Source of the DNA: Lepidostoma basale
Lineage: Eukaryota; Arthropoda; Insecta; Trichoptera; Lepidostomatidae
Length of the DNA stretch: 64,000 nt
Reading direction: 5' to 3'
Assembly (NCBI GenBank): GCA_022606425.2
Contig: JAHDVF020001375.1
Coordinates: 434,001-498,000 of the forward strand
Shown: positions 10,263 through 20,905 of the stretch, in pieces
Numbering within the stretch: position 1 is the first letter of the stretch
How the letters are laid out: each line of letters opens with the position of its first letter
Notes under the pieces: generated by a model
What the model saw: only the letters and a program-made list of their open reading frames with translations
Told to the model about the DNA's origin: nothing
Database searches by the model: none
Made by a program: the position numbers and the translations under genes

Positions 10263-10534
10263 GAAGGAAAAAAGCAAAGGAGAAGATTAGTAGGCACACG
10301 TGAGAAGAATGAAGGATCCACCTATCTTCCCTCTATTTGTGTTGCACGGCCAATCCCAAGGTAGACGACAAAAAAAATGATCGATAGTTGAGAATCTACT
10401 TCGCAGGAGGTAAATCACTCTTAATAAACAGGCCACAAGAAAAAAAGATTTTTGAACGTTTTCATTGCTAATAATGTTCGTAAAGCGGGTGAAGGTATAC
10501 GGTATATCGATATTTTTTTGAATAATAATGAAAT

Positions 10535-10742
10535 AAAACGATGTTTTTTTTAAACTATTTCCACTTTTGTCTTTATTTCGACAGCGACCGGTTTCGACCG
10601 ATGTATATAAAATACTCGGTTTGCAAAAGTGTCACCAGTCTGTCGAAGCCAACGAGCCTGGCGAAACTGTTCGCTGTCGAAATAAAGACAAAAGTGGAAG
10701 TAGTTAAAAACGTCGTTTTATTTAATTATTATTTAAAATAAA
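10535..10742. mobile_element. Fold-back element, hammerhead-like family D
   Basis: The inverted arms are ACTTTTGTCTTTATTTCGAC (from 10562) and GTCGAAATAAAGACAAAAGT (ending about 10698). The right arm contains CTGTCGA, helix II GCCA/TGGC and GAAACTGTTC. The minus reading of the left arm has GAAACCGGTC. Both are near-matches to a hammerhead core with at least one key change (CUGUCGA for CUGANGA). Confidence 0.55.
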
Positions 10743-10844
10743 CTTCCATCAAGAGATTTCAGTAAAATCATTTGATTATCTTAAAAAATATATATTTTAG
10801 TTTGTTTCTGATCTGTTAACTATTAACGTCAGTCCAGTATAGAT

Positions 10845-10925
10845 TGAGGACATGTTTATTAAATGAACGAGCGAAGCTGACAAAAGGGCGTCGCTGCCCT
10901 CTATTACAGCCTTCGGTAAGACATA
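10845..10925 (+). repeat. Interspersed repeat C, copy 2
   Basis: Shares the GAGCGAAGCTGA and GGTAAG blocks with 800..985 and 19545..19705. Confidence 0.45.
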
Positions 10926-10929
10926 AGCC

Positions 10930-11785
10930 AAAGAAACCATTATCTTGCATATTATACCTTTAAAATAGTACTGACCATTTTTTTATGAATTTAAACATTA
11001 TTTTATCCACTTTCGAGTTTATGTTAGACATGTTTCAAAGGTTTTACAAAATCATGAAAATAACGGTTTAAACTTACATATCATTATACTAATGTTGAAT
11101 ATGTAAACCTTCAAAACAATAAACCCAAAAGTGTAAAAAAACAAAAATCGGCATTGGTTATTTAAAGGTATGGTATGCACTGTATGTGATCAGCAAAATA
11201 AATTTAATACTCTAAAGGTATTTTAAATTTTATATAAAACTTGATGATTTGTGACTTGTCAATTATAATTTCCCTGATTTGATTTGGAAGTTATATATCG
11301 TAACTTGGAAGATAGTGACTGAAATATGAAGCTAATACAATGATATTAGGCCGCGATATATTGTCCAGATGTTATTATTATACGAATAATTAAATGGCCA
11401 GAGGAGCACTGAATGACGAAGCACCAACGCTGGGACAAGTGCTCAACAATCACAATCCCTCTTATGAAAACACTTATCGCATTCTACCCCGCCCGTCCTG
11501 CCCGGCCCAACTTAGTGAGTTATACTCTGCGCCGCACTAAAGTGAGACCCTTCTAATTCACAGCCCGAGCTGTGTTATCATATAAAATTATGACGCGATG
11601 ATAAACAAACCTCAATAAATGTAACATAAAAACTTTTTACATTCATTCCCTTTAAGATACAATAATTCGATTAGTAAAACCCTGTCTAAATAGAGGTGTA
11701 CTCTAAAAGTTATCAACACATTTTTTAAACATTTAAATCAAACGCTTTAAGGACTACGCAACGTTACGTACTAGTTAGTTAGAAA
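10930..11785. other. AT-rich stretch with one richer patch
   Basis: No gene seen. The patch at about 11400-11580 is GC-richer and non-repetitive and may be a small regulatory block. Confidence 0.3.
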
Positions 11786-11788
11786 GTT

Positions 11789-12215
11789 TCAATCCTGGGA
11801 TTGGTTTGCAGCAATTTCTTCTATTCTTCTCTTCCATTCTTCTCTGTCTTGTGCGGCTCTTTTGAAATCTGCATATGATGAGCAGCGCACGTCCACCAAC
11901 AGGTCCTCGAGATACTCTCGGCGTGGGCATCCCCTAGAGTTTGTCCCCTCGGTCATACCCTCCATTATGGCATGCAAGAGACCTTCTTGACGTATTACAT
12001 GGCCGATCCATCTTGCACGCCTTTCGGACAAGGTCCTGAGCAGGTGCCTTCCTCCTTCGATTCCTTGAAGAACTTCCTCATTCGTGATGTGGTCTCTCCA
12101 GGAAATTCCTAATAGTCTTCTATAGGACCACATCTCAAAAGCCTCTAGTCTCCGCTTATCTATTTCGGATAGGCACCATGTCTCGCAGCCGTACATCAAG
12201 ATACTACGCAAATCT
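11789..12215 (-). pseudogene. LINE family B, C-terminal RT-tail fragment
   Basis: An open frame of 140 codons: SILMYGCETWCLSEIDKRR, then LEAFEMWSYRRLLGISW, DHITNEEVLQ, RARWIGHVIRQEG and GRPRREYL-like (CPRREYL) through IAANQSQD and a stop. This is the region after the RT domain of RTE-like LINEs. It is 5' truncated but uninterrupted, and nearly identical to 59362..59706, so this family is relatively young. Confidence 0.8.
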
Positions 12216-12525
12216 CTAAATGACTAACATCGATAGTGATTGCTGGGAAAAGACTTCAGAAGACTTAGGTGGAGAACAACAGTACAAAAAGGCACCCATG
12301 ACTTTGGAGCACAACGTAGCGACGACGCCGCAAAGACGAGGAGTAGAAATAAGAGACCATCAGGAGACCGTGGGGGGTCCACTGCTAACGCCTTCCCCTG
12401 CCCTAGATGTACTAGAGTGTGTGAGTCCAGGATTTGGCCCTTTAGCCACATACGGACCACAACTGTGAAGGACAGTCTTGCTCGGACACGAGGGACAGCC
12501 GATGATGATGATGCATCCAGGTTTA
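12216..12525 (+). pseudogene. LINE ORF C-terminus with cysteine-rich motif
   Basis: A plus-strand frame contains FPCPRCTRVCESRIWPFSHI: a CxxCxxxC run followed by an SRIxxxSHxR pattern and GTADDDD at the end. This C-terminal zinc-knuckle-like motif is common at the end of lepidopteran LINE polyproteins. It abuts the family B fragment head-to-head. A truncated LINE end, not a gene. Confidence 0.6.
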
Positions 12526-12664
12526 AACCATATTTTAAGATTAATATTTAAAACATTTCCCAAAGGCTTTTGGCAGTGGCAGTGCGTTCCTTCAAGGCAA
12601 ACACTAAATAATAACATGAAATAATGCTCTGCGAGAGTAGGTAGATATAATTATTACTTTTCAA

Positions 12665-12770
12665 ATTAGATAACCATCATGCTATTTCCCAAAAGAGGTG
12701 CACTGAAACCGCACTCGCCTTCTTAAAATTCACACAGCATAACATGTACGCACGTCGATTTTATCGACTT
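12665..12770 (-). repeat. RTE-like LINE family A, 3' stub
   Basis: AACCATCATGC end, followed by a decayed complement of the family A terminal coding region including CACGTCGATT. Confidence 0.5.
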
Positions 12771-13289
12771 TTATCGATATAAAGTTTGATTTATTATTAA
12801 ATTAATAATAAAATGTTTTCTAGACAAAAAACATATTTTAATTAACGTGATACCTACGATATTTCACAGCGTCAAAGGTGTATATTAAAAACACTTGTGC
12901 AGCATAATTATGTATAAAAATTTTAATGCTGCAATTTTGAGAGATCTATTCCATTCTTGCAGCTAGAACAAAGCAATAATAATGTTTGTTACAAAATCTT
13001 GTACTGTAGCACTTTAAAACTCTTCAATATTGTAATTGATTTACCCCTCAGCAAAGAACACGTGGCTGTACTTATAATGACTTTTTTATGATGATGAAGT
13101 ACAAAATATCAACGAGCGGCACAACAAGTCAAACTAAAGAATATATTGTAATTATTGTCATATTATTTTCAATTCAACTTTTTTCAATCTATCGAAGATG
13201 CTAATTTGTTAACGTTTACGTTGATGACAATAAAATAATTAAAACATAATAATGTTTCAAGCTTCACGAGGACAATATGAAAACAAGTT

Positions 13290-13340
13290 TTATGTTGCCC
13301 TGTTGAAGCTTGTGTACAAGCGAAACTAGTGGCTTCAAAC
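13290..13340 (+). repeat. Decayed hammerhead relic (AAGCTTG family)
   Basis: GCC, CTGTTGA, helix II GCTTG/CAAGC, GAAACTAGTG, GC. Same as the motif at 51627..51687, but with CTGTTGA in place of CTGAGGA and GUG at the cleavage triplet. Both changes are expected to abolish activity. Confidence 0.55.
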
Positions 13341-13362
13341 ATAAGTTTAATTATGTGGTTAA

Positions 13363-14010
13363 CCGTTAGAGTGCTAAGCAGCGATTTTGCGCTGCGGCGA
13401 TTTGTATCGAAAAGTGCGACGCAGCGCAAAACTGACGCGAGTTTCAGTGCGTTTTTGGCGTTCCGCGGGAGTGGACGTACGCTGACCTCACACATAATTT
13501 ATAACGACGGTGCATTTTTATGCTTTTAAAAATAACTTTTTTGCGTTTTTACAATTATTGACAAAAAATAGCCATGTCACGTGATAATATTTCAGACGTA
13601 AATTCGATGTGTAGTGATTTTGCGGATAGTGAAACAGAAATTAGTAGTGATGACAGCAGTGTCATATTACATCGAAGAAAAATATTGAGAATTGAAAGTG
13701 AGTCTTCTTCTTCATCACCATCTTCAGAAACGGAAGAAATACAATCTTTTGACAAATTTTGTTTTTTTTATAATTTTTATTTTCAAAACCAAATAAAAAT
13801 ATAATAGTAATGATATTTTATGTTTATTTCTTCATATTCATATTAATTAACCTTTTTTCTGTATAACCCAAAAAGATTTATTAAAATTGATTAATATTTG
13901 TCTATATGAGAGTGTTTTATTTGACACCATAATTTTTTCCTTTAGAGTAATCAAAATATGCATAGCATTTTCCAATAGATTTTTACAAAAATTGCTTAGC
14001 ACTCAAACGG
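13363..14010 (+). mobile_element. piggyBac-type non-autonomous element
   Basis: Exact TTAA target duplications flank it (13359-13362 and 14011-14014). The 18-bp terminal inverted repeats CCGTTAGAGTGCTAAGCA and (as complement) CCGTTTGAGTGCTAAGCA differ at one base. An inner inverted pair TTTTGCGCTGCG/CGCAGCGCAAAA lies near the left end. TTAA duplication is diagnostic of piggyBac. At 648 bp it is too short for a full transposase. Confidence 0.92.
13574..13804 (+). pseudogene. Remnant of piggyBac transposase N-terminus
   Basis: A 76-codon frame inside the TTAA-flanked element. It is rich in S, D and E (DFADSETEISSDDSS, then a basic RRKILRIE patch, then a serine run and SETEEI). The N-termini of piggyBac transposases are typically acidic low-complexity segments of this kind. 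The DDE domain is absent. The start follows a clear non-coding leader within the element. Function is unlikely; this is an internally deleted transposase gene. Confidence 0.65.
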
Positions 14011-14034
14011 TTAAAATACAAAATGTATAAAAAA

Positions 14035-14165
14035 AAGTTTAAAAAATATCCACTTTTTTCTTTATTTTGACTGACCGGTTTCGCCAGGCTGGCACTATCA
14101 AACATGTAACATAGGTGTAAGTAATTTTGAAAAAAACAATGTTTTACTTAAATATTATTTAAAAT
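14035..14165 (-). repeat. Hammerhead-like relic, family D
   Basis: On the minus strand: TTGATAG, helix II GCCA/TGGC, GAAACCGGTC, then AAAATAAAG as in 10535..10742. The core box is mutated. It lies immediately outside the piggyBac right end. Confidence 0.45.
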
Positions 14166-14224
14166 TAACTTTCATTTTAGAAAAATCATTAGAATTACTT
14201 TTATATATTATATCTATTAAAAAG

Positions 14225-14605
14225 GTGTATTACAGTTAGTAGCCACTCTGACAAAGCACAGTGCAGCGAGAGATGGAGAGCCATGCTAGAGATAGTCAGG
14301 AACGAAACGGTGAGGGATAAAACAAGAGTCACAGACGTGATCCACCGGGTAACGAATTTAAAATGGAAATGGGCAGGGCAAGTCGTTAGAGCTGCAGACG
14401 AAAGATTGACCAAAATACTGCAGAATTGGAGACCGAGATACACGAGAAGAAGAGTAGGAAGACCACAAATGAGGTAGAGGGATGACCTGGAACGATACGC
14501 TGGGGTGCTATAGATGCAGGCTGCGCAGGAGAGATCGACATGGAGGGACATGGAGGAGGCTTTCGTCCAAGAGTGGACGGCGATAAGCTGAAGAAGAAGA
14601 AGAAT
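14225..14605 (+). pseudogene. LINE family E, C-terminal fragment
   Basis: Frames read EIVRNETVRDKTRVTDVIH, KWKWAGQVVRAADERLTK and RRVGRPQMR, then (after a stop) RDDLERYAGVL and a tail ending in (GAA)n. The KWKWAGHxxR and GRPxxRW patterns are those of the RTE-like LINE C-terminus. Copies: 44230..44615 and a tail stub at 63555..63600. Confidence 0.7.
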
Positions 14606-14671
14606 TAAAAATCGATTCATTAGAACACTTAGTATGCAAGAATTATATAATAAATACAAAATATAATTGTT

Positions 14672-14893
14672 TGTTGTTATTAAAATAAACAAAAGTTGTT
14701 TAAAAATAGAAGAACTAAAAATTCTATAAGTGATATGAAATATTCACGACACGTGTTTCGTCTTATGAGGACATCTTTGGACACTCGAAGATGTCCTCAT
14801 AAGACGAAACACGTGTCGTGAATATTTCATATGATTTATAGAATTTTTAGTTCCTCTATTTTTAAACAACTTTTGTTTATTTTAATAACATCA
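14672..14893. mobile_element. Near-perfect fold-back element, hammerhead-like relic
   Basis: The arms are nearly identical over about 100 bp (TGTTATTAAAATAAAC inwards to GATGTCCTC) around a short centre at about 14777-14788. The plus arm has a GAAGA box, helix II GTC/GAC, and GAAA followed by the palindrome ACACGTGT and C. The CUGANGA box is imperfect. Confidence 0.6.
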
Positions 14894-15014
14894 TTATGGA
14901 ATTCTATACACTTAATCACACATCGATTAATAATTGTTTGTGTATTTGAAAATATTTGTAGTTCTAAGGATTTTAAATTTAAGCACAACAGAAAATTAAT
15001 ATTTTGATATAAAA

Positions 15015-15365
15015 TTCCTCGCGTTTACACCGCAAACAGCGCTTCAATCTTATCTCAAAATCATTTTATCTCGTTTCTCACTCGAGCGAACTTGTTAGCT
15101 ATTTCCCGCCACCGCCATTTTGTCAGCAAGTGTGTTTGCACAGGGGAAAATCAAGATGATGTCTTTCCTTGTCTCGGGATCTCGGGGCTGACAAAATTTA
15201 GATTGCGTGTAAAGGTTAAATATTTTCTCTGGCAACACTGCGGGATTGAATTTGTGCTTTCCTCTGGGATGTGTACATACCGACGGGGGAAGATTTTGCT
15301 ATTTCTCCGCGAGATTACGTTCCTTGATTCATGCCCGAGTTGATTGGGAAATCTTCATCTAATTA
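15015..15365. promoter_or_regulatory. GC-richer block, candidate regulatory element
   Basis: Non-repetitive, with a CCGCCACCGCCATTTTGTC region; the ORF across it lacks any domain. Confidence 0.3.
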
Positions 15366-15532
15366 TCTTCATCTCGAGTTCCTACCGCCAAACCTGATAG
15401 AAATAATGTATAGCCGCGTAAGATAGTAAGAAAAAATGCCTTTTAACTGGTTGTATAAAACATCTTGTTTGAATAAAATTATATTTGAAAACGTCAAATA
15501 CAAAACAACGAAATTAAAATAAATAGAATTAA

Positions 15533-16244
15533 ATTTTTAATTGTATCTCAATAGAGACGAAGAAACAAACTGGAAACTGAATATGGATGATCAAGGTGTT
15601 TACAGGACTTATGACCTGTCATTGGTTGGGTTAAGCGCACGCTTTATGTAATTACAACATTCCCCATTCCACCATTGTTATTATGATCATGCATGATACA
15701 TTTTTGGAAGTTGTATATATACTCCAAATCCATACCTATCTTCACGTGTCAGTTCCAGTTAGCCATCTATGTAGATTTGATTGTACTAATTAATTTTTTA
15801 AGATTAATCTATACAATCCACCCACTAACGCCATCTATGAAGAATGATTGTTTAGCATTTAGCAAACTACTTTATTAACACAAAGCGAAGAGGCCACCGC
15901 CTCCTAGCGCACTGTTTTAGAAGTCGCCTGGAGTATCACTCCTATTTTATACGCCAAAGAATTGACCAGAATATTTACAAATATTTGTGAAATGTATACT
16001 TATATCTGTATACGAATTCTGGATTTTCACCTGTGGGTGGTTAATTTAAATTTTTAATTGTATCTCAATAGAGACGAAGAAACAAACTGGAAACTGAATA
16101 TGGATGATCAAGGTGTTTACAGGACTTATGACCTGTCATTGGTTGGGTTAAGCGCATGCTTTATGTAATTACAACATTCCCCATTCCACCATTGTTATAA
16201 TGATCATGCATGATACATTATACAGATATAAGTATACATTTCAC
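15533..16244. mobile_element. Repeat B composite with long direct repeats and 16-bp target duplication
   Basis: The 16-bp direct repeat AAAATAAATAGAATTA lies at 15517-15532 and again at 16245-16260. Inside, two almost identical direct copies of repeat B (about 15533-15710 and 16045-16219; start AATTTTTAATTGTATCTC, end ATGCATGATACAT) flank a roughly 330-bp unique middle. An inverted pair (GTGAAATGTATACTT at 15988 and its complement ending at 16243) joins the middle to the right end. Long target duplications suggest target-primed insertion, and pseudo-LTR-like arrangements of this kind occur in Penelope-like elements. No coding sequence was found. Confidence 0.6.
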
Positions 16245-16254
16245 AAAATAAATA

Positions 16255-16465
16255 GAATTAATTTGGATTTAAATAAATAGTAATAACATTTTTATTGTTA
16301 AATGAATGAGAACGTCCGTTTTCTAGTAGTTCAATTTAATTTTATGTTTCGCCTTACTTAGCCATTGTTAAATGACATAGCAAGGCGAAACATGTCATTT
16401 CAGATTTTTTTAAATGGTCATTTTATTAGTATTAAATATATAATATGGAGTTTTACATCATTGTT
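16255..16465. repeat. Hairpin family H, complete copy
   Basis: Inverted arms (GTTTTCTAGTAG..., TTTCGCCTTACTTAGCCATTG and the decayed complement AAGGCGAAACATGTCATT). Right end TATGGAGTTTTACATCATTG as in other copies. Confidence 0.65.
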
Positions 16466-16794
16466 AGAGAAACAAAATATATTTATTTTTCGTAACTTTA
16501 GATACTCGTATGTTTTGATAAGACATAAGTACGTTAAATAAAATAATTTATAAATCAAAGTGTTGTTATAACGTGTGAGAACAAAGATAATGATAATTAT
16601 ATTAAAATATCTACAATGTTAAAACGTCATAAGCGTTTAGCTGGTTGCAGATCAATAGCTAAGCTATGTTAGTTTGGCTTAGCTCGCATAGCTGAGATAA
16701 TTTTTTAACTTATGACATATTTTGAGGTCTGCACACAAGTATGAAAAATTATTTTCCGATATGGGAGTATACCTGAACTAACTTAAGTTAACTC

Positions 16795-17360
16795 TTGGTC
16801 TGCAAACAGATTTTATTTGGCCTCAGGTCTAACTCAAAAAATGTATTAAATATAAAAGAAATTCACAAAACACATATGTATGGAAGTGAAGCATGGAACT
16901 GGCAAAAGAAGGATGATAGTAGAATAAATGCAGTAGAAATGAGATCTCTTAGACGAATGTGTAGTAAATCTGTATATGATAGATTGTCAAATGCAAGTAT
17001 AAGAAGTGAATGCGGTGCGAATGAAAGTGTTATGAACAAAATAATGAAAGAGTCATTAAGATGGTTTGGACACATGGAAAGAATGAGTGAAGACAGAATG
17101 GTGAAGAAGGTATATTTAAACGGCGTGAACGGAGCTAGAAATAGAGGAAGGCCGAGGAAAACGTGGCATGATCAAATCAATCAAATATTAAATGTCGGTC
17201 ACGTGAGGAGTCGGAGAAATCGACGTGCATGCATGACAAGATGCATGAATGTAGAGGAAGCGAGAGAAGTGTGTCAAGACAGAACAGTGTGGCGTTCCAT
17301 TCTTTCTGCCTACCCCTCCGGGGAGACGGAATGATGGTAAGTTAGTTAGTTAGTTAGACA
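16795..17360 (+). pseudogene. RTE-like LINE family A, C-terminal fragment with TTAG tail
   Basis: The best-preserved family A C-terminus: YGSEAWNWQKKDDSRINA, VEMRSLRRMCSKSVYDR, SIRSECGANESVMNKIMK, SLRWFGHMERMSEDRMVKK, RNRGRPRKTWHDQINQIL, VGHVRSRRNRRACMTRCM, then TVWRSILSAYPSGETE and a stop. It is followed by GATGG and (TTAG)n at 17335-17358. The N-terminal 20 or so codons upstream of about 16865 are not LINE, so the copy is 5' truncated. Confidence 0.85.
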
Positions 17361-17484
17361 AAACACATATGTTTTTTTCAAAATACTGAATTGTGGATAT
17401 ACTGAAAGATAAAAAATGAAAATGAAATTATAAATGTAAGAGTCAATACAAGATGAAATATCGAAGCGTATTCGGTCCAGATTG

Positions 17485-17695
17485 TGACCGTTTAGTGGAT
17501 GCTGGGAGGATATGAGTGGCCCGGGGTCGCGGTGGGATTGCGGGAGCCCGTCAGATGTCCCCGGAATGCAGACAATTTCCCTTGTCACTGGGATTATTGC
17601 TTTTCCAACCCCATCCAGACGGCTTCCGTATGTCTGCTCAGCGACGGCTCTATGAGATTCTTAAAGTTTTGCGTCATTATGGCCTAAATCCTTAG
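17485..17695. promoter_or_regulatory. GC-richer block, candidate regulatory element
   Basis: Non-repetitive block with GGCCCGGGGTCGCGGTGGG and GACGGC patches; no domain in overlapping ORFs. Confidence 0.3.
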
Positions 17696-18184
17696 ATTGT
17701 ATTTTTATTTTGGTCAATGATTTTTTTTCGATTTTTGAATATAAATCTAAAACTTGTTTTTTTTTCAGATTTATAATAATAAAAGAAAAAAAGCAATGTT
17801 TTGCATATATTTAATTCAAAGCATAAAAAGTATTAAATATAATATAATAAAATGAATATAGCAAAATACACGGATTGTTCCCAAACCAAAAATGACATAG
17901 AACATGATATGCAAGTTGACAAATGTATAAATGTTTCGTTAATGAAAAAAAGAGTTTGTTGGAAAACACTTTTTTTATTTTAAATAGTAAATTATTATCG
18001 CCTTATCCTGATAGCCCACAGCGACTAAGTATTAAAAAAAATGTACAGAAACATTATATAACAACAATATTGTTAGTAACAGTAGGATAAATGATTATTA
18101 TTTGATGCCCAAGCTTTTAAATTTTTTTGCCATCTTTCCCTAATGACAAAAAAACTCGAAATAAAGATGAAAAAATTAGAATTC

Positions 18185-18615
18185 CTCTAATTAAAACCCT
18201 TATTTTCCTCATATTCCCTTATGGTTGCGAGTCTTGGGCTATGCGAACATCGGAGAGGTCCGAAATTGATGCTTTCGAGATGTGGTGCTGGCGACGAATG
18301 CTATACCCTGGACGGCAAGAAGAACAAACCAGACAATCATTGACCAGCTGGGTATCAAGGCAATTCTCTCGCGGATGTGCTCTCAGAGAGTGTTGAAATA
18401 TTTTGGACAAATAGCCCGGATAGATCAGAACAAACTTGAAAAGCTCACCATCATGGGCAAAGTGGAGGGAAGTGAGCGTTGGTCCGATCAAATCAGGGAT
18501 CTGACTGGTCTCTCATTAGCTGCAGCCTGGAGACTGACGAGTGACAGGAACGCATGGCGTACCATGGTCAATAGTTTACAGGATGGACACTACCCTCAAT
18601 CATGAGAAATACGAT
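18185..18615 (+). pseudogene. LINE family D, C-terminal fragment, frameshifted
   Basis: LIFLIFPYGCESWAMRTSER and EIDAFEMWCWRRML in one frame, then TNQTIIDQLGIKA, QRVLKYFGQIAR, RWSDQIRDLTGLSLAAAWR and DRNAWRTMVNSL in another. The frameshift is near 18300. It ends CAATCATGAGAAATACGA. Copies: 58165..58520 (minus) and 50735..50885 (plus). Confidence 0.8.
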
Positions 18616-19199
18616 TGAGAAAAATAATAACATTCAAATCTCGAGGTGATGTTTTCTAAATACTCCGAGTTCTAATAAAAATAAACGTTAAATTTTTTAG
18701 CAAAGTTGGTCGAATTGTTTTTGACTCTATAGGGCACACATATACAAACATTGCTTTTATTTATATAGATTTGATAAACACATTTGTTATTTAACAGTTT
18801 TCGATTAAACGTAAGTACTGAATGGGCACATCTCACATAAAATAAAACTGATTATTGAGGATGCTACAATCTATTGCCAGATTATCATTGGATTTTATCT
18901 TCACAAATGAAATCATGGTAATAAAAGAAATCCGTGATATTGATTGCCGGCACGCATTGTATGTATGTTCATAGCGTCCTTGCAAAGTTGTCAAAAAATA
19001 TGAACTGGTGATAAAAGTTTTATATCAAGATACCACATTGTTTTTCTAGATTGGATAAAGAAACACATATCTAAGACAAAAAAATAAACGAAAAAAATAA
19101 ATAATATTTAATTTCCATTTATGGAAGACAACGACATTTGATTATTAGTCAATTTGTAACAATGCGCTAATTACTCATAATATATTTAAGAGAAAATCT

Positions 19200-19435
19200 T
19201 TCATCTCCTCTATCTTATCCTTCTGCTTCTTCTTCAGCCATGATCTCTCCATAGCTGGATATAGTAGACTTCCAAAGGTTTCAACTCTTTCCTGTCGCTC
19301 GTTTTTCTCACCCACTGTTTACCAGCTATTAAGGCAACATGGTCCGCCCATCTCTTGCGTTGCAGCATCATCTCTACGGCCTTCCGATACATCTTATGTT
19401 TTCCCATGGTCCTTCATCATGACCCTCCTGCTGTG
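19200..19435 (-). pseudogene. LINE C-terminal fragment (WADHVALI type)
   Basis: The minus frame includes RWADHVALIAGKQWVRK and LKPLEVYYIQLWRDHG. This resembles the end of RTE-like LINE ORFs (GRxxxRWxD followed by a tryptophan-containing tail). Decayed. Confidence 0.55.
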
Positions 19436-19544
19436 CACTATTTTATTTATTCTTTCTCTAACATATTTATGTATCAATTGTGTATTTTAGTTTGCTGTTG
19501 TATTGCTATGCGTGTACGGCGGGACATCGAGGGAGAGTAGCGTA

Positions 19545-19705
19545 GCTTAAATGTGGTCTAGGTCCCCCTTGGTTGCAAATATACATATATAATTTTTTTT
19601 TTACGTAAGTCTCGCATGGGCGGGGAACGAACCTAGGAAGTGCACGAGTGAAGCTGACTAAAACAGCTTCGGGTAAGCGGAGGGAGCCCCCTATGGCTCG
19701 GTTAT
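19545..19705 (+). repeat. Interspersed repeat C, copy 3
   Basis: ATGTGGTCTAGG block, GAGTGAAGCTGAC and GGGTAAGCGG, as in 800..985. Confidence 0.45.
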
Positions 19706-20039
19706 ATAAATACCCATCATTTAATTAATCTGAGTGTCCACCTATTATTATTGTTTTCGCTGTATGTCCTGCCTATTGGAACATTAATAAGTATTTTTTT
19801 CTTATTATTAATAAGTAATTTAGACATAATATTACCAAAAGTAGTTTGTATTTGTTTTACACGAGTACTAAAGTTTCGCGTTAAATAGGGGACTCATACA
19901 AAAATATTTAATTAGAATAGTGAGTTTAAATTAGTCCCAAAAAGGAATGTAATCAACCAATGAAATGCAATTGGTACAAATAAATGACAATTTTGTTTTT
20001 TAGCATAGATTCAGAATTGATTTGAAAATAGAAGGGTCT

Positions 20040-20335
20040 AGGGATGGAAGAGTAATAAAATGGAGATGTAAAGAATATGGGAGAAGCATATTCCGATATT
20101 CCTATTTTGAGCACCTTTGATTCGCATACCACCAGCGGAGCTGAGATATTGGGAAATATTTGGAGCGCCGAGAGCCGGGCCGCGGACGGGAGGCGATATG
20201 AAGACGAGGGATTTGTAAGGAAGGAATTTTGAAAGCTTTAACTCTTTTCCTTCGTGCTTGCCATTCAATATTCCCAAAATAGTACACGAAGATATTCGCA
20301 AAATTAATACATACATATCTAAATCAGTATGCAGA
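20040..20335. promoter_or_regulatory. GC-richer block, candidate regulatory element
   Basis: Contains GCCGAGAGCCGGGCCGCGG at about 20167; non-repetitive, no supported ORF. Confidence 0.3.
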
Positions 20336-20439
20336 ATCATATAATATGTGACTGTTTTATTTTATTAGCCTTCACTATATGTTCTGAATTTACTTCTTCT
20401 TCTTCTTCCTTGTTGTAGACGTAGTGAAGTGTTTCCCAA

Positions 20440-20905
20440 CATTGTTCCAAAAATTTGTCAGACGTGGTGGTCGTAAGAAAGGCCGAATGGGGAATGTTGT
20501 ATTACATAAAGCGTACGCTGAACCCAACCAATGACAGGTCATATGGTGTCACAGAACCAATCTGCCTGTGGTGACACCGGTGGGAAGAGCAATTAGTCTG
20601 TTGAACGCGGTCTCCTCGGAGATCGAATTCTTTCATATTAGTGAAGGTACGTTCAAGGGACAAATACTCTTAACTTTAGAGAATATCTTGTCTTCCTAAT
20701 GTCGAACCATCTCTAATGCGTTCTTGTTACTATGTTGTATTTTTATAATATTTTACCTGTTCTCAATAGATGCCTTAGACATTTTCCTGTTTGTAATGTC
20801 TTTTGAGTTAATAAACTGATTTGATTTGATAAGTCCTGTAAACGCCTCGACCACCATATTCTGTTTCCAATTTGCATCTTCGTCACCATTGAGATACAAT
20901 AAATC
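20440..20905 (-). repeat. Repeat B copy split by a LINE insertion
   Basis: The left part (20440-20543) and right part (20829-20905) join to the uninterrupted order seen at 42620-42740 and 63105-63290. The break is exactly at GACAGGTCATA / AAGTCCTGTAAAC. Confidence 0.85.
20544..20828 (+). pseudogene. CR1/jockey-like LINE 3' stub inserted in repeat B
   Basis: Begins in the coding region (NLPV.TPVGRAISLLNAVSSEIEF-like), then the stop region TCTTCCTAATGTCGAACC, 3' UTR and a GATTT-repeat end. Same family as 2497..3290. A 5'-truncated insertion. At most a 3-bp ATA duplication is visible at the ends. Confidence 0.8.

Noticed and set aside
15533..16244. LTR retrotransposon
   Set aside because: The direct repeats do not begin and end in TG/CA, the flanking duplication is 16 bp and not 4-6 bp, and there is no gag-pol or primer-binding site.
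17335..17358. TTAGTTAGTTAG runs as telomeric or interstitial telomere repeats
   Set aside because: The unit is TTAG, not the insect TTAGG, and every run follows the 3' end of LINE family A.
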